From assembly GCF_003730015.1 (NCBI RefSeq), contig NZ_RJTU01000015.1, positions 1 through 64,000 on the forward strand: a stretch of 64,000 nucleotides of DNA. The letters run 5' to 3'. A program made the translations under genes and the position numbers. How positions within the stretch are numbered: the stretch's first letter is position 1; every line of letters starts with the position of its first letter. Source of the DNA: Epilithonimonas hominis (GTDB lineage: Bacteria > Bacteroidota > Bacteroidia > Flavobacteriales > Weeksellaceae). The notes under the pieces were generated by a model, which saw nothing but the letters and a program-made list of their open reading frames with translations, was not told the origin of the DNA and made no database searches. Below are positions 25,001-32,618 of this stretch, piece by piece.

Positions 25001-26384
25001 CAATAAGGATGATGATCTGACCGAAGACAGCACTGTTCATCATTTTTCCGGCAGAATCGGTAACAATGGTGTCCATTTCTTCTTTTCCAACGGAGAATAT
25101 TTTTTTGAATTTTGAATTATGACTGAACTGATGCAAGACGGATTCTACAATAATCACCGCACCGTCGATAATCAATCCAAAATCTAGTGCACCGAGACTC
25201 ATCAGGTTTCCGCTGACTCCGAAAAGATTCATCATACAGATGGCAAAAAGCATTGCGAGGGGAATTACGGACGCCACAAGCAATCCTGCTCGTACATTCC
25301 CTAGGAACAGAACCAAAACAAAAACAACAATTAATGCGCCTTCTGTTAGGTTTTTTTCTACGGTTCCGATGGCGTTGTTTACCATTTTGGTACGATCAAG
25401 GAACGGTTCTATCACTACTCCTTTCGGAAGGGTTTTCTGGATCTGTGCGATTTTTTCCTTCACGTTTTTAATGACCTGATTGCTGTTTTCGCCTTTCAGC
25501 ATCATCACCACTGCTCCGGAAACTTCTCCCTGATCGTTGAACGTCATTGCACCGTATCGTGTTGCAAAACTGGTTTTCACCTCTGCAACATCTCTTATGA
25601 ACAGCGGAATTTCATTGGTTTTGGAAGCAATTGCTATATTTTTTATATCTTCAATATTTCCGATCAGACCTTCGCTCCGGATGTATAAAACAGTGGGGCC
25701 TTTTTCGATGTAAGCTCCTCCTGTGTTCTGGTTATTGGTGTTTAAAGCATCGAAAACATCGTTGATGGTGATTCCGTAAGCGTTTAATCTGTCGGGATTG
25801 ACAGCAATTTCGTACTGCTTTAATTTTCCTCCGAAACTGCTGACTTCGGCAACGCCTTTTACACCGAGAAGCTGTCTTCTTACGATCCAGTCCTGAATGA
25901 TGCGAAGTTCTGTAATGTCGTATTTTTTCTCGTAGCCTTTTTCGGGACGGATCACGTACTGGAAAATTTCGCCTAAACCTGTGGAAATAGGACCTAATTC
26001 GGGGGTTCCGATTCCCTGCGGAATCTGGCTCTGAACCTGCTGCAGCCTTTCTGCAACCTGCTGTCTTGCCCAGTAAATATCTACATCATCCTCAAAGACG
26101 ATGGTAACGAGCGATAAACCGAATCGTGAAAAACTGCGGATTTCTTTTAATCCTGAAATGTTATTGTTCGCCTGTTCTATGGGAAATGTCACAAGTCTTT
26201 CGATGTCTGTTGCTCCAAACGAAGGAGCAATGGTGATGACCTGAACCTGATTGTTGGTAATGTCGGGAACTGCGTCTATCGGAAGTTTGGTGACCTGATA
26301 GGAACCAATGCCTATCAATCCCAAAACCAACAGCGCAATGATGAGTTTATTCTTTACAGAAAACTCAATGATTTTTGTAAGCAT
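22044..26384 (-). CDS. CzcA-type heavy-metal RND pump fused to a TolC domain
   Basis: A 1446-residue protein. Residues 1 to about 1035 form a CzcA/CusA-type pump with 12 transmembrane segments; segment 4 has LGALDFGLIIDGAVIIVE, the DFG..DGAV form typical of zinc/cobalt-type rather than copper pumps. From residue 1039 (MKNNHKNITAV...) comes what looks like a normal signal peptide (FAGFGLKAQ), followed by a TolC-like domain (about 1065-1446; KSEYSKALIKSANDIPQTG, QLGVSLPIFSAGQKARIEAAK). The frame runs through without a stop, so pump and outer-membrane channel are one chain. Such long CzcA proteins occur in Bacteroidetes. The upstream promoter region carries a heptanucleotide tandem repeat. Confidence 0.92.
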   Translation of the reverse strand: MLTKIIEFSVKNKLIIALLVLGLIGIGSYQVTKLPIDAVPDITNNQVQVITIAPSFGATDIERLVTFPIEQANNNISGLKEIRSFSRFGLSLVTIVFEDDVDIYWARQQVAERLQQVQSQIPQGIGTPELGPISTGLGEIFQYVIRPEKGYEKKYDITELRIIQDWIVRRQLLGVKGVAEVSSFGGKLKQYEIAVNPDRLNAYGITINDVFDALNTNNQNTGGAYIEKGPTVLYIRSEGLIGNIEDIKNIAIASKTNEIPLFIRDVAEVKTSFATRYGAMTFNDQGEVSGAVVMMLKGENSNQVIKNVKEKIAQIQKTLPKGVVIEPFLDRTKMVNNAIGTVEKNLTEGALIVVFVLVLFLGNVRAGLLVASVIPLAMLFAICMMNLFGVSGNLMSLGALDFGLIIDGAVIIVESVLHQFSHNSKFKKIFSVGKEEMDTIVTDSAGKMMNSAVFGQIIILIVYLPILTLQGIEGKMFKPMAQTVAFALLGAFLLSLTYIPMMSSLLLRKRSSKPTLSYRMMKKVEKLYLKTLLKILRVPKMVYSIVAVLFVLAIFILSRMGGEFIPSLEEGDFAVETRVLPGSNLNTTIESTQKAAHILKSRFPEVQKVVTKIGSGEVPTDPMPMDAADLMVILKDKKEWTSASTFPELADKMTKELQDVPGVTVSFQFPVQMRFNELMTGARQDVVVKIFGDDLDVLSQNAQKLGKIIETVDGAQNLYIEPIAGMPQVTIEYNRPVIAQYHLSISDINRIVNAAFAGQSTGLVFEGEKRFDMVVRLDSKVRKNVDDIKNLLVPTPFGNQIPLSQLAKVEVKNGPNQIQRENAQRRIVVGFNIKGRDVQSIVEELQTKVNKEIKLPTGYYMTYGGSFENLNNAKQRLMIAVPVALALIFVMLFLAFGSVKESLLIYTAIPLSIIGGVFLLALRGMPFSISAGVGFIALFGVAVLNGIVLISEFNRLYKSGIRNIVRIVIDGGESRLRPVLMTAFVASLGFIPMALSNGAGAEVQRPLATVVIGGLLVATFLTLFVLPLLYVTIEKGFKMKNNHKNITAVFILLFSFAGFGLKAQTPINLQTAINTALENNRNLKNEKLKSEYSKALIKSANDIPQTGVTFDYGQINSAYNDMKFGVSQNIAFPTVYKKQKNVYSEEWKKSLLNVSLKEYELKKAVSLTFYNILYWKEKEKLLNEILKLYTDFSDKANLRLKAGESNILEKTTASSQKSAIEIQLKQLQQELVVLKIQFQWLLNTETDFIPEDSKSFVNSLNEKLADHPLLKIWEQQKNISTEQIALEKAKMLPGLQLAYNLNSFRGLGPDDKLYDATPQFHSVQLGVSLPIFSAGQKARIEAAKVELSVAESELKNAEFNFQNQLKKAREICQSNLEIVSKYESSDLKNADVITETAKRQFIGGEINYLEFVILVNQAVQLKNNYTDAVWKLNQSAIELEYLTLNP

Positions 26385-26408
26385 AATGTTTTGTTGAGCT
26401 TATTAGCA

Positions 26409-26455
26409 GATGATAGATAATTGATAATAGATGATAGATGATAGATGATAGATAA
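26409..26455. repeat. Heptanucleotide tandem repeat
   Basis: Three perfect copies of ATAGATG (26427-26447) plus a partial fourth, with a degenerate flank to 26409. It lies 25-70 bp before the start of the fused efflux pump gene, where a length change would alter promoter spacing or the leader. Confidence 0.7.
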
Positions 26456-26615
26456 CTGGTTTACAGATTAATATCTCTATTTTAATTTACTATTCTAGCA
26501 AATGCTTATGAATAAATAAGTTTGACCGTCTGATAAAAAATTAATGAACCTATCGTTGATTAACTTAATATCAAAACGTTCTCAAAAATATTTTTGAGAG
26601 AAATTCAGAAAAAAA

Positions 26616-26999
26616 TCAACAAGATTTCGGCGGCTGCCAAATGGAATTGAGAATATCTTTATTGTAAAAGAAGCTTTTGTAAAAAGTCTGTTTGGATTTA
26701 ATAATCGGGTTGGATTCTTTGTCGGACAACTGAAACGTAAAGGGTGTCGCAGGTGTACATACGATGATAAGATGCGCTGCGTGGGAAACAAACGGCAACT
26801 GCTGATCTTTGGTATAATCTGAATCTTTTACCGGATTATCATAATGAATTTTGAAGAATAACCCAATAGTGAGTTTCGGATTCTCCTGTTTGTGTTCTAA
26901 ATAATGCTCAATAAGAATCGGAATTTTCAAAAACTGATACAGCTCGGTTGTAGAAACCAAGTATAAACTAAGCAATAGTATCGAGATCAGTTTTTTCAC
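26616..26999 (-). CDS. Small secreted czc-linked protein of unknown function
   Basis: A 127-residue protein with an N-terminal signal (MKKLISILLLSLYLVSTT), then ELYQFLKIPILIEHYLEHKQENPK, KIHYDNPVKDSDYTKDQQLPFV, and a more variable C-terminal half ending WQPPKSC. The His-rich block (EHYLEHK, IHYDN) resembles a Zn/Ni-binding stretch, but no ligand can be proven. Proteins of this type are commonly encoded at the head of CzcA operons in Bacteroidetes. A truncated copy is at 20483-20713. Role in metal efflux is inferred. Confidence 0.75.
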   Translation of the reverse strand: MKKLISILLLSLYLVSTTELYQFLKIPILIEHYLEHKQENPKLTIGLFFKIHYDNPVKDSDYTKDQQLPFVSHAAHLIIVCTPATPFTFQLSDKESNPIIKSKQTFYKSFFYNKDILNSIWQPPKSC

Positions 27000-27061
27000 C
27001 TCGGCAAAATTATAAAATGTTTCGTTAAGAATGAATCTATATTATATCATTTCAAAAAATC

Positions 27062-28495
27062 TTAAACACCTTTTGCCAACCTTCTCACCATTCCGTTAAA
27101 AATTATCCCGTGAAACGGCAATACAGAATACCAATAGAGTCTTCCCGTTAATCCGTGAGGACGGAAAACCGCTTTTTGCCAAAGTTTACCTTTATACACT
27201 TTAAACATTAACCACGCTTCTCCGGGAAGTTTCATTTCTGCGAAAAGAATCAGTTTTCCTTCTTCTTTGTTGGCATACAGAACACGCCAGAAATCCAGTG
27301 CATCGCCTTCATGCAATTTGTCGGGATGTGTTCTTCCGCGTCTCAATCCCGGCCCGCCAACCAATAAATCCATAAATCCGCGAACCTTCCAGAGACTCTG
27401 ACCGTACCATCCGTTTGCACCGCCTAAAGAAAAAACTCTATGGAGACATTTTTCACGGTCATCATATTCTTCAGTTCTTAAATCTACAAAACAGCCGTAT
27501 TTTGGAACATCAAGATAATCTTTCAGACTGGAATCGCTTCTGCTGCTGATAAAGCTGTCTTTCCAGCTTGAAGCAATTTCGTTGTCCTGAATTTTAGCCA
27601 AAGTTCTTCTTAACGCCGTATCATAAGAAAATGGCTGAACTCCTGTAATCTGCTTGATTTCCGCAAGGCTTTCCGGTCTGCAGATAACTTCAATTTTCAT
27701 ACTTCCAACCAATGCAGAAGCTAAATTATAGGATGTTGAAGTAATAAAATACAGCCAGTAAGAAGACAATTTCGGAGTCATTACGGGAACGGTGAAAATT
27801 TTTCTTTTCAGTCCTCTGATTTTGGCAAACTCCAAAAGCATTTCTTTGTAGGTCAATACATTACCACATCCAATATCAAAATTTCTGTGATACGCCTGTT
27901 CTTTAAATAAAGTGAAAATCAGAAAATCCAGAACATTGGCAATTCCGATCGGCTGACATTTTGTGTGAAGCCATTTCGGAGCCACCATCACCGGTAATTT
28001 TTCAACCAAATCTCTTATAATCTCAAAAGAAGCACTTCCTGAACCAATAATAATTCCCGCTCTTAAAACTGTTGCCGGAACTTTACATTTCATCAGGATT
28101 TTTTCAACTTCAAATCTTGAACTCAGATGTTGAGAAAGCTCTTTTTCATTCGCCAAACCCGAAAGATAAACAATGTGTTTACAATCGGTGGTTTCAATAT
28201 AATTTGAAAAATTAACGGCGCATTGTCTTTCAATTTCTGCATAATCGTTGCTGTTGCTCATCGAATGCATCAGATAATACGCTCCCGAAATATCTTTCGG
28301 AATATTTTCCAGTGTTTCGGGTTTCAGAAAATCCACTTCCACCACTTCAATCTGGGCATCATCAATATCCACACTTTTAGAAAAACGGTTTTTATCTCTG
28401 CAGCAGCAGATTACCTGATAACCTTGTGCAGCGATTACGTTAATCATTCGTTTCCCGATATATCCGGTAGCGCCGGTAAGCAGAATTTTTTTCAT
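27062..28495 (-). CDS. SDR-type oxidoreductase with DUF2867 domain
   Basis: A 477-residue protein. The first 300 residues are an extended/atypical SDR: MKKILLTGATGYIGKRM with the NAD(P)-binding glycines (GATGYIG), then YYLMHSM, LSGLANEKELSQHL and VLRAGIIIGSGSASFE. The C-terminal part (about 330-470) is DUF2867 with FFSLGGANGWYGQSLW, RRGRTHPDKLHEGDALDFWRV and LPFHGIIFNGMV. The substrate is unknown. It is 48 bp downstream of the GTP cyclohydrolase II gene on the same strand, facing the photolyase genes across a divergent promoter, and may be part of that stress group. Confidence 0.88.
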   Translation of the reverse strand: MKKILLTGATGYIGKRMINVIAAQGYQVICCCRDKNRFSKSVDIDDAQIEVVEVDFLKPETLENIPKDISGAYYLMHSMSNSNDYAEIERQCAVNFSNYIETTDCKHIVYLSGLANEKELSQHLSSRFEVEKILMKCKVPATVLRAGIIIGSGSASFEIIRDLVEKLPVMVAPKWLHTKCQPIGIANVLDFLIFTLFKEQAYHRNFDIGCGNVLTYKEMLLEFAKIRGLKRKIFTVPVMTPKLSSYWLYFITSTSYNLASALVGSMKIEVICRPESLAEIKQITGVQPFSYDTALRRTLAKIQDNEIASSWKDSFISSRSDSSLKDYLDVPKYGCFVDLRTEEYDDREKCLHRVFSLGGANGWYGQSLWKVRGFMDLLVGGPGLRRGRTHPDKLHEGDALDFWRVLYANKEEGKLILFAEMKLPGEAWLMFKVYKGKLWQKAVFRPHGLTGRLYWYSVLPFHGIIFNGMVRRLAKGV

Positions 28496-28543
28496 AAGAT
28501 TGGTTTTGGTGACTGGAATTTGTTTCTCAGCGTAATGAGAAAA

Positions 28544-29134
28544 TTATACCTTTTCTAAGAGATGTCCAAAATAATCTTTCTTTTTTGAAAGATAACTTTC
28601 GTTCACCTCGTTAGATTCTATTTCCAAAGGAACTCTGTGATTGAGAATAATTCCGCTGTTTTCCAGAGATTTAAGTTTATCCGGATTATTGGTCAGCAAA
28701 TTAATTTCTTTCACATTCAGAATCTTAAGCATTTCCACCGCTACATCAAAATTTCTTCCGTCTGCAGGCAAACCCAACTTTAAATTGGCTTCCACCGTAT
28801 CAAAACCTTTTTCCTGAAGCGCATATGCTCTTAACTTATTGATGATTCCTATATTACGCCCTTCCTGTCGAAGGTAAATAATCATTCCTCCGTTTTCCGA
28901 CATATATTTCATTGCCGCGTCTAATTGCTGTCCGCATTCACATTTTTTAGAATGAAAAATCTCACCTGTAATACATTCCGAGTGAAAACGCACGTTTACC
29001 GTTTTGCTGAAATCTGTGTTTTCTGCTACCCAAACCAAGTGCGGATTCCAGTCTTCTTCGTGTTCTGAGAATGCATAAACAGTAAACATTCCAAAATCTG
29101 TAGGTATATTCGATTGTGCCTGTATCGTCAACAT
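28544..29134 (-). CDS. ribA: GTP cyclohydrolase II
   Basis: Opens the imidazole ring of GTP to start riboflavin synthesis. The protein (196 residues) has the zinc motif CITGEIFHSKKCECGQQL (three Cys), the catalytic YLRQEGRNIGI, and the C-terminal LTNNPDKLKSLENSGI. It has no DHBP synthase domain, so it is the short form. Its location beside photolyase genes suggests a local supply of FAD precursors. It is divergent from the TetR gene, with a shared promoter region that holds a perfect palindrome. Confidence 0.92.
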   Translation of the reverse strand: MLTIQAQSNIPTDFGMFTVYAFSEHEEDWNPHLVWVAENTDFSKTVNVRFHSECITGEIFHSKKCECGQQLDAAMKYMSENGGMIIYLRQEGRNIGIINKLRAYALQEKGFDTVEANLKLGLPADGRNFDVAVEMLKILNVKEINLLTNNPDKLKSLENSGIILNHRVPLEIESNEVNESYLSKKKDYFGHLLEKV

Positions 29135-29163
29135 AATTCAAAAATTAAATGGTTTATATAGTA

Positions 29164-29212
29164 CAAATTTATACTTTATTTTAATTAAATGTAAATATAT
29201 TTACTAAATTTG
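29164..29212. promoter_or_regulatory. Divergent promoter with TetR-type operator candidate
   Basis: The perfect 14-bp palindrome GTAAATATATTTAC (29191-29204) lies between two -7-type boxes: plus-strand TAAATTTG (29205-29212), 19 bp before the TetR gene, and minus-strand TAAATTTG (29164-29171) for ribA. A repressor here could block both directions. Confidence 0.6.
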
Positions 29213-29231
29213 TCAATAAATAAATTCTATT

Positions 29232-29891
29232 ATGCAAGAACAAGCCAATATCACGCAGGAAAAAATATTTGAATTATACGGAGATTATCTTTTGCATCAC
29301 GGAGAAAAACCTAAAAACGTTTATCTTTTTGCCAAAGAAAACGATTTTGAGGAAAAAGAGTTTTATCATTATTTCTCAGGATTCGAGCAAATCGAAAGAG
29401 AAATATTGAATCATCTTTTCACGAAATCTTTGGAACTCGCTTCGGAAGTGAATTCCTCGAGCGAAGTGACAACAAAAGAAAAACTCCTGAATGTGTATTA
29501 CATTTTCTTTGAAAATATGACGATGAACCGTTCATTAGTGTTATCTATTTTAGGAAGCAATAAAATTCAGAACATCAAAACGCTTCAGAATCTTCGAGAA
29601 ACCCACAAACAATTTGTTAATACTCTCAATTTCAACGAATGGGAAATGATTGAAAAAGCGAAAGAAGACATCCGAAAATTCAACGAAAAATCAAGACAGG
29701 AAGCACTTTGGCTCCATTTGGTTTCCGCCATTGATTTCTGGAAAAAAGACACTTCTCCCGATTTTGTAAAAACGGATATTTTCATCGAAAAAACCGTCGA
29801 TACGGGTTTTGAACTGATGGACAACGAGCCATTGAGAAAACTGGCTGACCTCGGGAAGTTTTTATTTAAAGAAACATTAAAGAAAAACTAA
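29232..29891 (+). CDS. TetR-family regulator
   Basis: A 219-residue protein. N-terminal helix-turn-helix with ITQEKIFELYGDYLLHHGEKPKNVYLFAKENDFEEKEFYHYFSGFEQIEREIL (several helices including the TetR recognition helix about 36-50), followed by a mostly helical ligand-binding and dimerisation domain. It ends immediately before the AarF/UbiB-like gene, with no gap (stop TAA then ATG), so they are co-translated. Binding to its own operator is inferred. The ligand is unknown. Confidence 0.85.
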   Translation: MQEQANITQEKIFELYGDYLLHHGEKPKNVYLFAKENDFEEKEFYHYFSGFEQIEREILNHLFTKSLELASEVNSSSEVTTKEKLLNVYYIFFENMTMNRSLVLSILGSNKIQNIKTLQNLRETHKQFVNTLNFNEWEMIEKAKEDIRKFNEKSRQEALWLHLVSAIDFWKKDTSPDFVKTDIFIEKTVDTGFELMDNEPLRKLADLGKFLFKETLKKN

Positions 29892-31211
29892 ATGAAAACA
29901 CTAAATAAAATCCCCACGGGAAAAATTGAACGGACAAGCAGCCTGCTTAAAGCCGGCGCAAAAGTCGGTGTCAACTACCTGAAATATTACGGAAATAAAA
30001 TCACGAAAGATGAAGATGAAGCCCGCAAAATCCTGAATGAGGACAATGCAACAGACATCTACGACTCACTGAAAGAATTAAAAGGTTCTGCGCTGAAAGT
30101 TGCCCAAATGCTGAGTATGGAAAAGAACATTCTTCCGGTGGAATATGTGGAGAAATTTTCGCTTTCGCAGTTTTCCGTTCCGCCTTTGTCTGGTGCTTTG
30201 GTCAAGAAAACATTCAGAAAATATTTCGGGAAAAATCCGGAAGATATTTTTGATGAATTTTCCGCAGAATCGGTTAATGCTGCGAGTATCGGACAGGTTC
30301 ACACCGCGAAAAAAGACGGCAAAAAACTGGCTGTGAAAATTCAGTATCCCGGTGTGAGAGAGAGCATTTCGAGCGACCTTAAAATGGTAAAACCGATTGC
30401 GATGAAGATGTTCAACATCAAAAAAGAAGGTTCGGAATCTTACTTTCAGGAAGTGGAAGACAAACTATTTGAGGAAACAGATTATAACTTGGAACTAAAA
30501 AGAAGTCAGCACTTTGCAGAAGAATGCAGTCATCTTCCGAATGTAAAATTTCCGCATTATTATCCTGAATTTTCGTGTGAGAAAATCATTACGATGGATT
30601 GGATGCCGGGAATTCATTTTTCGGAATTTACTAAAAAACAGAATCCTCAGGAAGATTTGAATAAAATCGGACAGACACTTTGGGATTTTTATATGTTTCA
30701 GATGCATATTCTGAAAAAAGTTCACGCCGATCCGCACCCGGGAAATTTCCTGATTTCGGAAAACAATGAATTATTGGTTATTGATTTTGGCTGTATCAAA
30801 GAGATTCCGGAAGATTTTTACATTCCGTATTTCGAACTGGCTAAAGAAGAAAATTTAAAAAATCCTGAAATTTTCCGTGAGAAATTATTCACCTTGGAAA
30901 TTCTTCGAGCAGAAGATTCAGAAAAAGAAAAAGAGTTTTTTGCCAAATTATTCTACGAATTGCTTGAATTGTTTACGAGACCGTTTAATATGGAAAAATT
31001 CGATTTTTCAGATGAATCATTCTTTCAGGAAATTGCCGATTTGGGACAGAAATATGCCAAAGCAAGTGATATGAAGGGAATGAATACCAACCGCGGTTCC
31101 CGACATTTCATTTACCTGAACCGAACGTTTTTCGGACTGTATAATATGATGCACGATTTGAAAGCGAAAGATGTGGCGATTAATCATTTCAAGAACTTCA
31201 TAAAATCTTAA
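29892..31211 (+). CDS. AarF/UbiB (ABC1) atypical kinase family protein
   Basis: A 439-residue protein with the ABC1/UbiB kinase-like core: the family's KxGQ-like motif as LKGSALKVAQML, SVNAASIGQVHTAKKDGKKLAVKIQYPG (the Lys-binding motif), and HADPHPGNFLISENNELLVIDFGCIKE (catalytic loop and metal Asp). UbiB members support quinone synthesis in respiratory chains, but here the neighbours are photolyases, so the role may differ. It carries no C-terminal transmembrane pair. ATPase activity is likely; the biological substrate is unknown. Confidence 0.88.
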   Translation: MKTLNKIPTGKIERTSSLLKAGAKVGVNYLKYYGNKITKDEDEARKILNEDNATDIYDSLKELKGSALKVAQMLSMEKNILPVEYVEKFSLSQFSVPPLSGALVKKTFRKYFGKNPEDIFDEFSAESVNAASIGQVHTAKKDGKKLAVKIQYPGVRESISSDLKMVKPIAMKMFNIKKEGSESYFQEVEDKLFEETDYNLELKRSQHFAEECSHLPNVKFPHYYPEFSCEKIITMDWMPGIHFSEFTKKQNPQEDLNKIGQTLWDFYMFQMHILKKVHADPHPGNFLISENNELLVIDFGCIKEIPEDFYIPYFELAKEENLKNPEIFREKLFTLEILRAEDSEKEKEFFAKLFYELLELFTRPFNMEKFDFSDESFFQEIADLGQKYAKASDMKGMNTNRGSRHFIYLNRTFFGLYNMMHDLKAKDVAINHFKNFIKS

Positions 31212-31213
31212 AA

Positions 31214-31369
31214 ATGCCTTCACAATTACCGTCAAAAATCAGTGAAGTCTGTGGACTGCCCTTCAACTGGCGGAAAAAGTGGAAAAAAAACTGGGACGAA
31301 GTAAAATATTGCAGTGAAAGATGCCGGAAAAACAAAAAATCAACATCCTCTGGTTCACCAAAGATTTGA
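31214..31369 (+). CDS. DUF2256 small zinc-ribbon-like protein
   Basis: A 51-residue protein. The central part matches DUF2256: VCGLPFNWRKKW, then NWDEVKYCSERCRKN, with three cysteines and CSxxC. It starts 2 bp after the AarF/UbiB stop and overlaps the start of the CRY-DASH gene by 49 bp. DUF2256 genes are often next to photolyases in bacteria, and such a pair is known for light-induced clusters. Its function is unknown. Confidence 0.85.
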   Translation: MPSQLPSKISEVCGLPFNWRKKWKKNWDEVKYCSERCRKNKKSTSSGSPKI

Positions 31370-32618
31370 GAACGAGAGATTCAGAATCCTTATACAATGC
31401 GATGCAGGAAGAGTTGCCTTTTCTTGCGGTGTATGTTTTTGACACTGAATTTTTTGCTCAAAAACAGTTCGGTTCCAAAAAATCGGAAAATACCGTGCAA
31501 AATTTTTGCTGAAAAGTGTAGAAAATTTAAAGCAGAATTTAGCGAAACAGAAGATTCCTTTTTTAGTTAAGTACAGCAAAACGGAAGATGTTTTTAAAGA
31601 AATATCCGAGGAATTTGAAATCGTGAAGATTTTCTGTCAGGAAGAATGGACGAAGGAAGAAACCGATCTTCAGGCAAAAATCCGAAGTGTGGTTCCGGCT
31701 GCCGTTTGGGAAAAATCGTATTCTCAATTTCTGGTTCATCCGCTTTTTGTTTTTAAAACGTTGGATAAAATTCCGATGCTTTTTACCGCGTTCCGGCAGA
31801 AAATTGAAAAAAATCTGCTGATCCGCCCTGAATTTGAATCGGAAGATTTGATGTACGATAAACCGGAAATTCATTTTAAAAGCGATACCATTTCGTTAAA
31901 ATCGCTCGGTTTTGAAGATTTTGAAACGGATGAAAGAACAGCTTTTCCTTTTTCGGGCGGAGAAAATGAAGCATTGAAAAGATTGCATCATTATTTCTCG
32001 GAAACGCAGAACTTGAGTGAATACAAGCAAACCCGAAACGGTTTGGTGGGAACAGATTACAGTTCGAAATTTTCGGCTTGGCTGTCGGATGGAAGTCTTT
32101 CTGCGGTAACCATTTACCACGAGATAAAAAAATACGAGGAAGAATTCGGAGCCAATGATTCAACGTATTGGTTGATTTTCGAATTGCTCTGGCGGGATTT
32201 TTTCAGATATATTTCTTTACAGTATAAAGATTTGATTTTCCGGAAAAGCGGAATCAATCATCAGAAATATTTCGCAGAAAACAATAAAACATTGATTCAA
32301 AAATGGAAAGATGGAGAAACGGATTCCGGTTTCGTGAATGCGAATATGCTTGAACTGAAAAATACAGGCTGGATGAGCAATCGCGGTCGACAGAATGTCG
32401 CTTCGTATTTCTGCAAAATCCTGAAACAGGACTGGAGAATCGGAGCGGCTTATTTTGAGGAAATGCTGATCGATTATGATGTTCACAGCAATTATGGAAA
32501 CTGGATGTATCTCGCCGGAGTCGGAAATGATAATCGTGACCGGACTTTCAACCCTGAAAAACAGGCAGAAATGTATGATTTCAATCAAAAATTCAGACGT
32601 TTATGGCTAAAACAGTAA
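31321..32618 (+). pseudogene. CRY-DASH-type photolyase/cryptochrome with a one-base frameshift
   Basis: Two overlapping frames make one protein of about 430 residues. From 31321: MPEKQKINILWFTKDLRTRDSE..., typical of the alpha/beta antenna domain of CRY-DASH. The second frame continues with KYRAKFLLKSVENLKQ, DGSLSAVTIYHEIKKYEE, RDFFRYISLQYKD and MLELKNTGWMSNRGRQNVAS, the FAD-binding region. At about 31473 one base is missing in GGTTCCAAA (expected GGTTTCC), which makes the first frame run into a stop at 31510-31512. The rest is intact. Either a sequencing error or a very recent inactivation explains it. CRY-DASH repairs cyclobutane dimers in single-stranded DNA or senses blue light. Confidence 0.9.

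Noticed and set aside
31214-31369. DUF2256 frame as a mere overlap artefact of the CRY-DASH start
   Set aside because: The Cys motif CSERCRKN, the Trp/Lys pattern and the start 2 bp after the preceding stop match a real DUF2256 gene.
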